From Silicimonas sp. (GTDB taxonomy: Bacteria > Pseudomonadota > Alphaproteobacteria > Rhodobacterales > Rhodobacteraceae): 64,000 nucleotides of DNA. Made by a program: the position numbers and the translations under genes. The stretch lies in the NCBI GenBank assembly GCA_022826385.1, contig JAJDUZ010000066.1:62001-126000 (forward strand), given 5' to 3'. Below, one piece after another: positions 37,911-47,359 of the stretch (its first letter is position 1; each line of letters begins with the position of its first letter). Under the pieces are notes generated by a model. The model was not told the origin of the DNA. It worked only from the letters and a program-made list of their open reading frames with translations, and searched no databases.

Positions 37911-38135
37911 ATGGCAGCGTATACTGACCTGATAATGTGTCTGGGCGTGCTGGTACTCTTTCTTGCTTTCCCGGCCGCTGTTGGTGCGTTCTCGCGTGGA
38001 GCGCCTCCGCGCGGGGCTCTTGTGTCGATCGCCGTTGGGGGCAGCATGATCGTCTATGCCAACGCATCACGGCCGGGTGGATACCCGCTGGAAGAGATGC
38101 CGACCCTGTTCCTGAGGGTTCTGACGGGCGCCTGA
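37911..38135 (+). CDS. Small membrane protein of unknown function
   Basis: 74 residues with two hydrophobic segments ([21 protein letters not shown] and [14 protein letters not shown]), probably a two-helix inner-membrane protein. It lies 42 bp after pyk and about 160 bp before rpmI, all on one strand. I do not recognise the family. The coding pattern (clean hydrophobic periodicity, no competing frame) supports it as a real gene. Confidence 0.6.
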   Translation: MAAYTDLIMCLGVLVLFLAFPAAVGAFSRGAPPRGALVSIAVGGSMIVYANASRPGGYPLEEMPTLFLRVLTGA

Positions 38136-38295
38136 GACATCGACGCTTTCCGAAGCGTGCGAAATTCAAGCGGATTTCGCTGCTTTTCCCTTGCCAGACG
38201 CATCATCCGCGTGTAAGCCGCGCATCTCTGACGGGTCCGCCGGCCAAGTGGCATGCCGAGTGGGCCGTGAACCGTCTGACGTAAAGGAGATGGAA

Positions 38296-38496
38296 ATGCC
38301 CAAGATGAAGACGAAGTCGAGCGCTAAGAAGCGCTTCAAAGTGACGGCAACCGGCAAGGTTGTCAGTGCCCAGGCCGGCAAGCGCCATGGCATGATCAAG
38401 CGGACAAGAAAGTTCATCCGGAACGCACGCGGTACGACCGTGATGTCCGAGCCCGATCAGAAGATCGTCAAGCAATTCATGCCCTACGACCGGTAA
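38296..38496 (+). CDS. rpmI: 50S ribosomal protein L35
   Basis: 66 residues, basic: [17 protein letters not shown] and [13 protein letters not shown] are classic L35. Start ATG at 38296 with AAGGAGA upstream; the open frame back to 38191 is leader. It sits 12 bp before rplT. The infC gene that precedes rpmI in many bacteria is absent. The 160-bp leader may carry an L20 autoregulation site, but I could not assign one. Confidence 0.97.
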   Translation: MPKMKTKSSAKKRFKVTATGKVVSAQAGKRHGMIKRTRKFIRNARGTTVMSEPDQKIVKQFMPYDR

Positions 38497-38508
38497 GGAG
38501 ACAGACAC

Positions 38509-38871
38509 ATGGCACGCGTTAAAGGGGGTACGGTTACCCACGCCCGTCACAAGAAGGTCACCGACGCCGCAAAAGGCTATTACGGTCGCCGCAAGAACAC
38601 GTTCAAAGTCGCCCGCCAAGCGGTCGACAAGGCCAACCAGTACGCCACGCGCGACCGGAAGGCCCGCAAGCGCAACTTCCGCGCACTCTGGATCCAGCGG
38701 ATCAACGCGGCTGTGCGCAGCCACGATGAAGCGCTGACCTATAGCCGCTTCATCAATGGCCTGTCGCTGGCCGGGATCGAGGTGGACCGCAAGGTTCTGG
38801 CCGATCTCGCCGTGCACGAGCCGGAAGCGTTTGGAGCCATCGTCGATAAGGCGAAGGCCGCGCTCGCGTAA
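38509..38871 (+). CDS. rplT: 50S ribosomal protein L20
   Basis: 120 residues: [28 protein letters not shown]-like [18 protein letters not shown] and [21 protein letters not shown] are typical. It binds 23S rRNA early in 50S assembly. AAGGAGA precedes the ATG. A strong terminator hairpin follows. Confidence 0.97.
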   Translation: MARVKGGTVTHARHKKVTDAAKGYYGRRKNTFKVARQAVDKANQYATRDRKARKRNFRALWIQRINAAVRSHDEALTYSRFINGLSLAGIEVDRKVLADLAVHEPEAFGAIVDKAKAALA

Positions 38872-38899
38872 CATACCCTTCGGGGTCATTGAACAAACG

Positions 38900-38936
38900 G
38901 AAGCCGCGGACCTTTTCAGGTCTCGCGGCTTCTTGT
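38900..38936 (+). terminator. rpmI-rplT terminator
   Basis: GAAGCCGCG (38900-38908) pairs with CGCGGCTTC (38924-38932), with further pairing of GACC and GGT inside, then TTGT. It lies 28 bp after the rplT stop. Confidence 0.75.
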
Positions 38937-38987
38937 CATTCAAGCCCGTGCTGGCTAGCAGGGCGATAGAGAAACACAGGGGAGTCC

Positions 38988-40055
38988 ATGATGGACGATC
39001 TGCGCGACAAATACCTCACCGCGATCGCGGCAGCCGCCGACGAGGCAGCACTTGAAGAGCTGCGATTGGCCGCTGTCGGCAAGAAGGGCGAGGTCAGCCT
39101 GCAGATGCGCGAACTGGGCCGCATGACGCCCGAGGAGCGCCAAGTGGCCGGGCCGAAGCTGAACGCCCTGAAGGACGAGATCAACTCGGCCTTGGCAGCG
39201 AAAAAGGTCGCGTTGGAAGACGCGGCATTGGATGCGCGTCTGGCCGAGGAATGGCTGGACGTCACCTTGCCCGCCCGCGACCGCCCGCGTGGCACGATCC
39301 ACCCCGTCAGCCAGGTGACCGAGGAGATCACGGCGATCCTGGCCGATATGGGCTTTGCCGTGGCTGAAGGACCGCAGGTGGAAACCGACTGGTACAACTT
39401 CGACGCGCTGAACATCCCCGACCACCATCCGGCCCGGACCGAGATGGACACGTTCTATATGGCGCGCGCCGACGGCGACAATCGCCCGCCGCACGTGCTG
39501 CGGACGCACACCTCGCCGGTGCAGATACGGTCGATGCAGGCACATGGCGCGCCCATTCGCATCATCTGCCCGGGTCGCGTCTATCGCGCCGATTACGACC
39601 AGACGCACACGCCGATGTTCCACCAGGTCGAAGGTCTGGCGATCGATAAGGATATCTCGATGGCGAACCTGAAATGGGTGCTGGAAGAGTTCTTCTCGGC
39701 CTATTTCGGCACCAAGGTCAAAACCCGGTTCCGCGCGTCGCATTTCCCCTTCACCGAGCCCTCGGCCGAGGTCGATATCCAGTGCTCGTTCGAAGGCGGG
39801 CAGGTGAAGGTCGGCGAAGGTGACGGCTGGCTGGAAGTGCTGGGCTCGGGCATGGTGCACCCCAAGGTGCTGGAAGCCGGCGGGATCGACCCGGCGGAAT
39901 GGCAGGGCTTTGCCTTCGGCATCGGGATCGACCGAATGGCGATGCTGAAATACGGCATTCCGGACTTGCGGGCCTTCTTCGACAGCGACCTGCGCTGGCT
40001 GCGCCACTATGGCTTCAGTGCGCTGCAGGTGCCGACGCTGCATGGAGGATTGTGA
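38988..40055 (+). CDS. pheS: Phenylalanine-tRNA ligase alpha subunit
   Basis: 355 residues, class II synthetase catalytic subunit. An N-terminal coiled coil (about 1-85) is followed by motif 1 around [14 protein letters not shown], motif 2 [21 protein letters not shown] and motif 3 [15 protein letters not shown]. It charges tRNA-Phe with PheT as an alpha2-beta2 tetramer. ATG at 38988 with AGGGGAG upstream; the next ATG is three bases on. It is separated from pheT by 675 bp holding two small genes and hairpins. Confidence 0.97.
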   Translation: MMDDLRDKYLTAIAAAADEAALEELRLAAVGKKGEVSLQMRELGRMTPEERQVAGPKLNALKDEINSALAAKKVALEDAALDARLAEEWLDVTLPARDRPRGTIHPVSQVTEEITAILADMGFAVAEGPQVETDWYNFDALNIPDHHPARTEMDTFYMARADGDNRPPHVLRTHTSPVQIRSMQAHGAPIRIICPGRVYRADYDQTHTPMFHQVEGLAIDKDISMANLKWVLEEFFSAYFGTKVKTRFRASHFPFTEPSAEVDIQCSFEGGQVKVGEGDGWLEVLGSGMVHPKVLEAGGIDPAEWQGFAFGIGIDRMAMLKYGIPDLRAFFDSDLRWLRHYGFSALQVPTLHGGL

Positions 40056-40096
40056 GATTCACCCTGCCTTAACCATATCGCCGGCAAAAAGCTCGG

Positions 40097-40336
40097 ATGG
40101 ACACAAGACGTTCGCCCCTGACGCCCGAGGTGTGGCTGCACGACCTGTTTGCCAGCAAGTCGGTTGCGCAGGGTGGCGTGATTCGCCGCAAAGCGAGGGA
40201 TATCGAGCGCTTCGCAGGCATGGACGCGTTCATGGCCGAGATCGAGCGGCGCGGGTTTCGGGTTGCAGAGAACAGCGGGCAAATCGTGATCTTCTGCAAG
40301 CGCGCGCCGGTCAGGTGGCTCACGCCGATTTCTTGA
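40097..40336 (+). CDS. Small conserved-type protein of unknown function
   Basis: 79 residues, basic, with a compact pattern: TPEVWLHDLFASKSVAQGGVIRRKARDIERF, then FMAEIERRGFRVAENSGQIVIFC. Similar short proteins in Rhodobacteraceae have been labelled N-(5'-phosphoribosyl)anthranilate isomerase, but it is far too short for a TIM barrel, so that label should not be used. Its last codons form one arm of a hairpin (40325-40347). It lies 41 bp after pheS on the same strand. Confidence 0.7.
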   Translation: MDTRRSPLTPEVWLHDLFASKSVAQGGVIRRKARDIERFAGMDAFMAEIERRGFRVAENSGQIVIFCKRAPVRWLTPIS

Positions 40337-40369
40337 AAAGAAATCGGACAGAAATCTTTTCAAGATTTC
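40325..40369. terminator. Tandem hairpins after the small gene downstream of pheS
   Basis: First stem CCGATTTCTT (40325-40334), loop GAA, AAGAAATCGG. Second stem GAAATCTT (40351-40358), loop TTC, AAGATTTC (40362-40369). The upstream gene ends inside the first loop (TGA at 40334-40336). This is the same design as the pair after accA. It lies between converging genes. Confidence 0.6.
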
Positions 40370-40374
40370 GGGCG

Positions 40375-40602
40375 CTAAAGGTTGAACGCCAGCCCCTGCG
40401 ACGGCGCCGTCATCTGGCTCAGCGAGCGGGTCTTCTTCCCGCAGCCTTGCACGTTGGCGCTCCACCACGTGCATTGGGCTTCGCCAATCCGCGTGGGCGT
40501 CTTTTGTTGGTTAAAGTTATCGACCGACAGCACAATAAGATAGGCACCTACACAAAAAGCGATCATGGCGGAGAGGCGCAGCGCCTCGGCTTCCGGTTCC
40601 AT
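40375..40602 (-). CDS. Small single-pass membrane protein, unknown function
   Basis: 75 residues from an ATG at 40602; the earlier in-frame start at 40623 adds seven charged residues. One hydrophobic helix near the N-terminus (LSAMIAFCVGAYLIVLSV) is followed by a polar C-terminal part with two Cys (AQCTWWSANVQGCGKK). The Cys-containing part could lie in the periplasm and form a disulfide. It is transcribed against pheS and pheT, inside the gap that splits them. Confidence 0.6.
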   Translation of the reverse strand: MEPEAEALRLSAMIAFCVGAYLIVLSVDNFNQQKTPTRIGEAQCTWWSANVQGCGKKTRSLSQMTAPSQGLAFNL

Positions 40603-40730
40603 GTTTTTGCCCTCTTTGTCCAAGTTTCAGGACTAAAAAACCCCCAAAATATGGCGAAATTTGGACGTCCGTCGCTGAATGCGCAGTTAATTGCTGCTGA
40701 GACGTCCAACTGTCGACGAGGTTCGAACCA

Positions 40731-43127
40731 ATGAAATTCACTCTGTCCTGGCTCAAGGAACACCTCGATACCACCGCCAGCGTGGACGAGATCGCGGAAA
40801 CCCTGACCGACCTTGGCCTTGAGGTCGAAGAGGTCGTAAACCCGGCCGACCGCCTTGCCCCGTTCACTTTGGGGAAGGTTTTGAAGGCCGAAAAACACCC
40901 TGATGCCGACCGTTTGCGCGTGTGCGAGGTCGACACTGACGAGGGCGTCAAGCAGATCATCTGCGGCGCGCCCAACGCGCGCGAGGGCATCACGGTCGTC
41001 GTCTGCAAGCCAGGCGATTATGTGCCGGGGATCGACGTGACGTTGTCGGTCGGCAAGATTCGCGGCGTCGAAAGCCATGGCATGATGGCATCCGAGCGCG
41101 AGTTGGAACTCTCGGACGAACATGACGGCATCATCGAGCTTCCCAGTGGCGCCGTCGGTGACAAGTTCACCGACTGGTTGGTTGCGAACGCGCCCGAAAA
41201 GATCGACCCGATGATCGAGATCGCGATCACGCCAAACCGGCAGGATGCGCTGGGAGTCGAGGGCATCGCGCGCGACCTGGCCGCACGCGGCTTGGGCACG
41301 CTGATCGGCAAGGCGCCTGCGCCGGTGCCGGGCACGTTCAAAAGCACAATCGGGATCAGCATCGATGCCGATACCGTGGACGGAAACCCCCATTTCACCG
41401 GCCGCCTCATCAAGGGCGTCAAGAACGGCCCAAGCCCCGACTGGCTGCAGGCGCGCCTGAAGGCTATTGGCCTCCGCCCGATTTCGACGCTGGTCGACAT
41501 CACCAACTTCTTCACCTTCGACCGGAACCGTCCGTTGCACGTCTTCGACGCCGACAAGGTTCAGGGCGATTTGCGGGTGCACCGGGCCAAGGGCGGCGAA
41601 ACGCTCGTCGCGCTGGACGAAAAGACCTATACGTTCGAACCGGGCATGATGGTGATCTCGGACGATCGGGCGCCCGAAAGCATTGCCGGTGTCATGGGGG
41701 GCGAGGCGTCGGGCGTGACCGAAGAAACGGTCAATGTCTTCCTTGAAAGCGCCTATTGGGATCCGGTGACCATCGCGCATACCGGCCGCAAGTTGAAGAT
41801 CAACTTGGACGCCAAGTACCGGTTCGAGCGCGGCGTCGACCCGGCCTTCACGCTGCCCGGTCTGGAAGCGGCGACGCAGATGATCCTTGATCTTTGTGGC
41901 GGAGAGGCCTCGGAGGTCGTGGTGGCCGGTGCCGAACCTGACGTCACGCGCGCCTATAAGCTGGACACCGCGCGGTGTTCGTCGCTGGTTGGCATGGACA
42001 TCCCTGCCGAAACACAGCGGGCGACGCTGGAAAAGCTTGGCTTCACGCTGGACGGCGACATGGCGACCCCACCCACCTGGCGCGGCGACGTCAAAGGGGA
42101 AGCCGACCTTGTTGAAGAGGTCGCGCGCATCGCGTCGCTGACCAATCTTGAGCCGAAGCCGATGCCCCGGATGACGGCGGGTGTGCCGAAGCCCATCCTG
42201 ACGCCAATGCAGAAGCGCGAACAGATCGCCCGACGCACGGCGGCGGCACTGGGGTACAATGAATGCGTCACCTACAGCTTCATCGATCAGGCCAGCGCTG
42301 CGCTATTCGGTGGCGGTGACGAGGCGCGGCGCGTTGCGAACCCGATCAGTCAGGACATGACCCATATGCGCCCGTCGCATCTGCCGGGACTTCTGCAGGC
42401 CGCCGCCCGCAATCAGGCGCGCGGTTTTGGCGAGTTGTCGCTTTTCGAAGTGGGCGCGGTGTTCCACGGTGGCGAACCGGAAGAGCACGAGATCCTTGTC
42501 TCGGGCATTCGCATTGGCGCCACCGGGCCGAAGGACGTGCACGGGGCGCGGCGCATGGTCGACGTGTTCGACGCCCGCGCCGATGCCGAGGCCATCCTGA
42601 CGGCGCTTGGCGCTCCGGCCCGGATGCAGTTCGCGCGCCCGGCCAAGGCATGGTGGCACCCCGGCCGCTCGGCCCGGATGACGCTGGGCCCGAAGATCAC
42701 GCTGGCCGCGTTTGGCGAGATCCATCCCAAGGTTCTGAAGGCGCTCGACGTCAAAGGCCCGGCGGTCGGTTTCGCCGTCCATATCGGCGCAATCCCGCAG
42801 CCGAAGAACGCGTCGTCAACGCGGGCCGCCCTTGCGATCAGCGATCTGCAGGCGGTCGAACGCGACTTTGCCTTTGTGCTGGACGCCGATGTCGAAGCGA
42901 TCAATGTCGTGAACGCGGCGCAAGGCGCGGACAAGGCGTTGATCGAAGAGGTGCGCGTCTTTGACGAGTTCGTCGGCGGCTCGCTGGGCGAGGGCAAGAA
43001 ATCGCTGGCAATCACCGTCCGGCTTCAGCCCAGCGACAAGACACTGACCGACGAAGATATCGAGGCGGTCGGCAAAGCCATTGTCGAAAAAGTCAGCAAG
43101 GCCACTGGCGGCGTGCTGCGCGGCTAG
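40731..43127 (+). CDS. pheT: Phenylalanine-tRNA ligase beta subunit
   Basis: 798 residues, normal length. The N-terminal MKFTLSWLKEHLDT and tRNA-binding (EMAP-like) domain (about 38-150) are followed by B3/B4 editing domain (about 215-390), B5 and a pseudo-catalytic core, then a C-terminal ferredoxin-like anticodon-binding domain (about 705-798, AISDLQAVERDFAF). It forms the tetramer with PheS and removes mischarged tyrosine. The 107-bp gap upstream should hold its own promoter. Confidence 0.97.
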   Translation: MKFTLSWLKEHLDTTASVDEIAETLTDLGLEVEEVVNPADRLAPFTLGKVLKAEKHPDADRLRVCEVDTDEGVKQIICGAPNAREGITVVVCKPGDYVPGIDVTLSVGKIRGVESHGMMASERELELSDEHDGIIELPSGAVGDKFTDWLVANAPEKIDPMIEIAITPNRQDALGVEGIARDLAARGLGTLIGKAPAPVPGTFKSTIGISIDADTVDGNPHFTGRLIKGVKNGPSPDWLQARLKAIGLRPISTLVDITNFFTFDRNRPLHVFDADKVQGDLRVHRAKGGETLVALDEKTYTFEPGMMVISDDRAPESIAGVMGGEASGVTEETVNVFLESAYWDPVTIAHTGRKLKINLDAKYRFERGVDPAFTLPGLEAATQMILDLCGGEASEVVVAGAEPDVTRAYKLDTARCSSLVGMDIPAETQRATLEKLGFTLDGDMATPPTWRGDVKGEADLVEEVARIASLTNLEPKPMPRMTAGVPKPILTPMQKREQIARRTAAALGYNECVTYSFIDQASAALFGGGDEARRVANPISQDMTHMRPSHLPGLLQAAARNQARGFGELSLFEVGAVFHGGEPEEHEILVSGIRIGATGPKDVHGARRMVDVFDARADAEAILTALGAPARMQFARPAKAWWHPGRSARMTLGPKITLAAFGEIHPKVLKALDVKGPAVGFAVHIGAIPQPKNASSTRAALAISDLQAVERDFAFVLDADVEAINVVNAAQGADKALIEEVRVFDEFVGGSLGEGKKSLAITVRLQPSDKTLTDEDIEAVGKAIVEKVSKATGGVLRG

Positions 43128-43157
43128 CAACCGTTCCGGCGGCGCCTGTATTTTAGC

Positions 43158-43185
43158 GGGCCGGTGTTCTCAGCCACACCGGCCC
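43158..43185. terminator. Hairpin between pheT and the convergent GST gene
   Basis: Perfect 10-bp stem: GGGCCGGTGT (43158-43167) and ACACCGGCCC (43176-43185), 8-nt loop. No strong T-run on either side, so termination may be weak or Rho-assisted. Confidence 0.5.
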
Positions 43186-43193
43186 GGACGCCG

Positions 43194-43895
43194 TCACTCG
43201 GGGCGTTTCGGCGTGTTCAGACCGACCTGCACGGCCGGACGTTCCAGAAAGCGGTCCAGATAGTCGGGGACGTTCTTCAAGTCGTTCCAACCCACCATGT
43301 CCTTCGCACCATAGAAGTTCAGGGCACGCAGCCACGGCGCAATCGCGATATCCGCGATCGAGTAATCACCCGCGATCCAGTCGTTCCCGTCCAGCGCACC
43401 TTCCAGCACGTTCAGAAGACGCTTGCCTTCGTTGATATAGCGCTCGCGGGGGCGGGGGTCTTCGATCTGGGATCCGGCGAACTTCACGAAGAACCCGATT
43501 TGTCCAAACATCGGGCCAAGGCCGCCCATCTGGAACATCAGCCATTTCTGCACGTTGTATTTCGCGGCCCCCTCGGTCGGCATCAGCTGACCGGTCTTCT
43601 CGGCCAGATAGATCAGGATGGCGCCCGATTCCCATAGCGCGACCGTTTCGCCGTTCGGGCCGTTGGGGTCGATGATGGCCGGGATCTTGTTGTTGGGGTT
43701 CAGCGACAGGAATTCGGGGCTTTTCACATCGGCGTCGGCCAGCGTGACAAGGTGCGGGTCATAGTCGAGGCCCATCTCCTCCAGCGCGATTGATACTTTG
43801 ACGCCATTGGGCGTGGGAAAGGCATAAAGCTGGATCACGTCCTCGCGGACAGGGGGCCAGCGCTTGGTGATGGGGTGGTCTTTAAGGGCTGTCAT
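43194..43895 (-). CDS. Glutathione S-transferase family protein (YfcG/YghU-like)
   Basis: 233 residues. Thioredoxin-like N-domain with IQLYAFPTPNGVKVSIALEE (the conserved Asn-Gly contact in place of a catalytic Tyr/Ser, as in Nu-class enzymes), the NNKIPAIIDPNGPNGE and LWESGAILIYLAE glutathione-binding segments, and an all-helical C-domain (about 105-225). These enzymes often act as disulfide-bond reductases. ATG at 43895; the start at 43928 adds 11 residues without support. Confidence 0.88.
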   Translation of the reverse strand: MTALKDHPITKRWPPVREDVIQLYAFPTPNGVKVSIALEEMGLDYDPHLVTLADADVKSPEFLSLNPNNKIPAIIDPNGPNGETVALWESGAILIYLAEKTGQLMPTEGAAKYNVQKWLMFQMGGLGPMFGQIGFFVKFAGSQIEDPRPRERYINEGKRLLNVLEGALDGNDWIAGDYSIADIAIAPWLRALNFYGAKDMVGWNDLKNVPDYLDRFLERPAVQVGLNTPKRPE

Positions 43896-44041
43896 GGGGT
43901 CGGTCCTAGATTGTTCGAAAAAGAACATAAGCCGATTTCCCTGTCATCAAATCCGCGATTTCACACAAGTCTCTGTGCGCGGGGTTGCGAAGTAGTGGGA
44001 ACCCGCTAGGTGTCGCCATAAGACGAAAAGGAGCGACTGCC

Positions 44042-44491
44042 ATGGGCCTCAAGGTTTACCTGTCCGGAGAAATTCACACTGACTGGCGCGATCAGATCAT
44101 CGCCGGGGCCGAGGGGCTGGATGTGACGTTTTCGAGCCCGGTCACGGACCACGGCGCGTCGGATGATTGCGGCGTGACGATCCTGGGCGCTGAAGACAAG
44201 AAGTTCTGGCACGATCACAAGGGCGCCATGGTCAACGCGATCCGCACCCGGCACGGGATTGAAAACGCGGATGTCGTCGTCGTGCGGTTCGGAACCGAGT
44301 ACAAGCAGTGGAACGCGGCCTTTGATGCAGGCTATGCCGCCGCACTCGGCAAGTCGGTGATCACGCTCAACCCGCCCGAGCATGGGCATGCGCTGAAAGA
44401 GGTACACGCGGCTTCGCTGGCCGTTGCCGAAGAGCCGTCACAGGTCGTCGCTATCCTGAAATACGTTCTGACAGGCACTCTTCCGACCTAG
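44042..44491 (+). CDS. YtoQ family protein
   Basis: 149 residues. It begins KVYLSGEIHTDWR, as in YtoQ, a nucleoside 2-deoxyribosyltransferase-like fold, and includes SPVTDHGASDDCGV and a nucleotide-site-like NADVVVVRFGTEYKQWNAAFDAGYA. Function unknown; a nucleotide-related substrate is suggested by the fold only. It starts at 44042 with AAAAGGAG upstream. The next gene, mscL, is 109 bp downstream with its own likely promoter. Confidence 0.87.
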   Translation: MGLKVYLSGEIHTDWRDQIIAGAEGLDVTFSSPVTDHGASDDCGVTILGAEDKKFWHDHKGAMVNAIRTRHGIENADVVVVRFGTEYKQWNAAFDAGYAAALGKSVITLNPPEHGHALKEVHAASLAVAEEPSQVVAILKYVLTGTLPT

Positions 44492-44600
44492 CGTCGTTTT
44501 CAGATCTGAAACAATTCGTTGTTTTTTCCCAGTTATTTTTCTATCCCACCCGTGGGATGGCAGTGTGCACTGATTTGCACAGGGAACTGGAGAGGGAGCA

Positions 44601-45035
44601 ATGATCCAGGAATTCAAAGACTTTATCGCCAAGGGCAATGTCATGGACATGGCCGTGGGTATCATCATCGGCGCGGCATTCACCGCGATCGTGACGTCGC
44701 TTGTGGGCGACCTTATCAACCCGATCATCGGTCTGTTCATGGGCGGTGTCGACTTCACGAATAACTATGCCGTTCTGTCGGGTGACGTTGCCGAAGGCGC
44801 CAGCCTTGAGGCTGCGCGCGAAGGCGGAGCCGCCGTGTTCGCTTACGGCAGCTTCATCATGGCGCTGATCAACTTCCTGATTATTGCCTGGGTCGTGTTT
44901 ATCCTCGTCAAGATGGTGAACCGCGTGAAGGATGCGGCAGCCGAGGAAGAGGCGCCCGAAGAGGAAGCGCCAGCTGGCCCGACGCAGGAAGAACTGCTGG
45001 CCGAGATCCGCGACGCGCTCAAAGCCCGCGCCTGA
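44601..45035 (+). CDS. mscL: Large-conductance mechanosensitive channel MscL
   Basis: 144 residues. [35 protein letters not shown] is followed here as TM1, then a periplasmic loop, TM2 ([20 protein letters not shown]) and a C-terminal charged helix ([26 protein letters not shown]). It is a pentameric emergency valve that releases solutes on hypo-osmotic shock, which fits a marine organism facing salinity drops. GGAGAGGGAGC precedes the ATG. Confidence 0.95.
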   Translation: MIQEFKDFIAKGNVMDMAVGIIIGAAFTAIVTSLVGDLINPIIGLFMGGVDFTNNYAVLSGDVAEGASLEAAREGGAAVFAYGSFIMALINFLIIAWVVFILVKMVNRVKDAAAEEEAPEEEAPAGPTQEELLAEIRDALKARA

Positions 45036-45055
45036 TCTTCCGGCAATCGCGATTG

Positions 45056-45083
45056 AAAAGCCCCGCCGTGGCGGGGCTTTTTT
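45056..45083. terminator. Bidirectional mscL/ald terminator
   Basis: Stem GCCCCGC (45060-45066) with GCGGGGC (45071-45077), flanked by AAAA on one side and TTTTTT on the other, so it works in both directions. Its last T is the first base of the ald stop codon region (TCA at 45083-45085 on the plus strand). Confidence 0.88.
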
Positions 45084-46201
45084 CATGCCTTCACGGCCAG
45101 AGCAGGTGACGTAACGTCGATGCCAAGCGCTTTGCCGACCGCGAAATAGGTCAGCTTGCCAGCATGCACGTTCAGGCCTTCCAGCAAGTGCGGATCATCA
45201 AGACAGGCTTGCCGCCAGCCCTTGTCGGCCAGCGCCAGCAGATAGGGCATCGTGGCGTTGGTCAGCGCAATGGTCGAGGTGCGGGCAACGGCGCCCGGCA
45301 TGTTGGCAACGCAGTAGTGCATGATGCCGTCGACGTCGTAGATCGGGTCTTCATGGGTGGTGGCCTTCGACGTCTCGAAGCAACCGCCTTGGTCGATCGC
45401 CACATCCACGATCGCAGCCCCCGGTTTCATGGCCGAGAGATCGGCACGGGTCACCAGCTTGGGCGCGGCGGCGCCGGGGATCAGAACGGCGCCAACCACC
45501 AGATCGGCCTCGGCGATCAACTCGGCTGTTGCGGCGGCGCTGGAATAGCGATTGCGGAACAGCCCGCCAAACGTGTCGTCAAGATAACGCAGCCGGGGCA
45601 GGGACCGGTCCAGCACGGTCACGTCGGCGCCCATGCCTGCCGCGACGCGTGCGGCATGCGTGCCGACAACGCCCCCGCCAATCACCACGACCTTGCCGGG
45701 GCCGACGCCCGGCACACCGCCCAACAGCACGCCACGCCCGCCATTGGCTTTTTGCAGGGTCCATGCGCCGACCTGCGGCGCAAGCTTGCCCGCCACCTCG
45801 GACATGGGCGCAAGCAAGGGCAGGCCACCTTGCGCATCGGTTACGGTTTCATAGGCGATGCAGGTCGCGCCCGAGGCCATCAGGTCGCGGGTTTGGTCGG
45901 GGTCGGGCGCAAGGTGGAGATAGGTGAACAGGATTTGACCCTCGCGCAGGCGCGCCCGCTCGGCCGGTTGCAGTTCCTTGACCTTGACGATCATCTCGGC
46001 GGTCTCGAAGACGGCTGCGGCATCCGGCAGGATCGTTGCGCCAGCGGCGACATAATCCGCGTCGCTGAACCCAGCGCCAGTCCCGGCATTGGTTTCAACC
46101 AAAACCTCGTGACCGTGACGCACGGCTTCACCAGCGGTGCTGGGTGTCATTCCGACGCGAAACTCCTGCGGTTTGATCTCTTTGGGGCATCCGATCTTCA
46201 T
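45083..46201 (-). CDS. ald: Alanine dehydrogenase
   Basis: 372 residues. It oxidises L-alanine with NAD+ to pyruvate and ammonium, or runs in reverse. N-terminal [20 protein letters not shown], catalytic Lys and His region ([19 protein letters not shown]), NAD-binding [20 protein letters not shown] and [16 protein letters not shown]. It would recycle the alanine made by taurine-pyruvate aminotransferase. It is divergent from an Lrp/AsnC-type regulator across a 130-bp gap. Confidence 0.96.
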   Translation of the reverse strand: MKIGCPKEIKPQEFRVGMTPSTAGEAVRHGHEVLVETNAGTGAGFSDADYVAAGATILPDAAAVFETAEMIVKVKELQPAERARLREGQILFTYLHLAPDPDQTRDLMASGATCIAYETVTDAQGGLPLLAPMSEVAGKLAPQVGAWTLQKANGGRGVLLGGVPGVGPGKVVVIGGGVVGTHAARVAAGMGADVTVLDRSLPRLRYLDDTFGGLFRNRYSSAAATAELIAEADLVVGAVLIPGAAAPKLVTRADLSAMKPGAAIVDVAIDQGGCFETSKATTHEDPIYDVDGIMHYCVANMPGAVARTSTIALTNATMPYLLALADKGWRQACLDDPHLLEGLNVHAGKLTYFAVGKALGIDVTSPALAVKA

Positions 46202-46331
46202 AGCTCTTCTCCCTTTCCGGCCCGAGTTTAGGGACCAAGCATGACGCGGTGCTGCGAATTTTAGGTTAACGGAAGATCAAGATGAGAAAATCGTTGCGCT
46301 GAAAACTGAAAGTGTAGAAGAATCTCCGATC

Positions 46332-46793
46332 ATGGAAGATATAGACGCAACAGACGCCCGCATATTGTCCGTCTTGCAACGGCAGGGCCGCATTTCCAAT
46401 GCCGATCTGGCCGAAGCGGTGAACCTCTCGGCCTCGGCCTGTCATCGCCGGGTGCAACGGTTGGAGCAAGCGGGGTACATCCGCGACTATGTGGCCTTGC
46501 TGGATCCCCGGAAACTGGGACGCGCGACCGTGGTCTTCGTCGAGATCACGCTGTCAGGGCAGGCGGACGAAGTGCTGGACGCGTTCGAGCGCGAAGTCAG
46601 CCGAATCCCGGACGTGCTGGAGTGCCACCTGATGGCGGGCAAGGCGGACTATCTGTTGAAAGTGGTCGCCGCCGATGCCGAGGATTTCGCGCGCATCCAT
46701 CGCAAGAAACTGGCGCGCCTGCCGGGAATCGCTCAGATCCATTCGTCTTTCGCCTTGCGCAAGGTGCGCCAAACAACGGCGCTGCCCGTCTGA
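46332..46793 (+). CDS. Lrp/AsnC-family transcriptional regulator
   Basis: 153 residues. HTH_AsnC domain (about 4-60: ILSVLQRQGRISNADLAEAVNLS) and RAM ligand-binding domain (about 70-140: VFVEITLSGQ..., DVLECHLMAGKADYLLKV). The divergent position next to ald is the usual arrangement for an alanine-sensing activator of alanine dehydrogenase (AldR type). The shared 130-bp upstream region is AT-rich and likely holds the sites. Confidence 0.92.
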   Translation: MEDIDATDARILSVLQRQGRISNADLAEAVNLSASACHRRVQRLEQAGYIRDYVALLDPRKLGRATVVFVEITLSGQADEVLDAFEREVSRIPDVLECHLMAGKADYLLKVVAADAEDFARIHRKKLARLPGIAQIHSSFALRKVRQTTALPV

Positions 46794-46881
46794 GTGACGT
46801 TAACCTTTCATTCACGAAGAGGGTGGTCCGGAGGGAGTGCCATCTTTATGCCTTAATTCGTGAAGCGTGAGAGTCAGTTTG

Positions 46882-47314
46882 ATGAGTAAAGCCCGCAGCC
46901 CGCAGCCCGTTCGCCGTTCTGGGCGTATCGCCCTTTGACGATATGACAACCATCCGCATGGCATGGCGTGCCAAAGTGCGGGCCCTGCATCCGGATCAGG
47001 CGCAGGACAAGGCGGCCGCGACGGCGCGGCTCGCCGAGGTGAATGCGGCTTTCGATGCGTTGCAGGGGCATGTGCCGAAGAAGAAGCGTGCCAAACCGTC
47101 ACGGTCAGGCGGCCTGGGCGATGGTGCCAAGGCGCCGCGTCGATCAGGCGAGGCGCCCCACACCCGCCGCAGCAAGCCTGCACCAAAGAAGAGTGCCAGC
47201 CACGCGCGCCCATCAACACGGCCAGCCTCGCGTCCAGACCCAAGTGATACGCCGCTTCGCCAACGTGCTGCCGCGGGATATCAACAAGCACTGGAACGGA
47301 TCAGGGCAGCCTGA
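46882..47314 (+). pseudogene. J-domain (DnaJ-like) gene, out of frame through an extra 7-bp repeat unit
   Basis: The ATG at 46882 (ribosome site GAGAG upstream) reads MSKARSPQPVRRSGRIAL and stops. The next frame, open from 46886, encodes a J domain: SPFAVLGVSPFDDMTTIRMAWR, then RALHPDQAQDKAAATARL with the HPD motif, NAAFDALQG, and a basic tail of about 75 residues. At 46891-46909 the 7-mer GCCCGCA is repeated (two full units plus GCCCG). Removing one unit joins the ATG exactly to the J-domain frame. Without repair, translation could only start at 46943, losing helix I. It may be a phase-variable gene, a recent mutation or a sequencing error. Confidence 0.75.
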
Positions 47315-47359
47315 CGATTTGCCAGCCTGCCCTGTCTTCCAAAAGCGCTGCAACTGCGA

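Noticed and set aside
40097-40336. N-(5'-phosphoribosyl)anthranilate isomerase
   Set aside because: At 79 residues it is far too short for that enzyme; the label is probably a copied error.
45164-46231. 355-codon plus-strand frame across ald
   Set aside because: Antisense shadow; ald motifs are intact on the minus strand.
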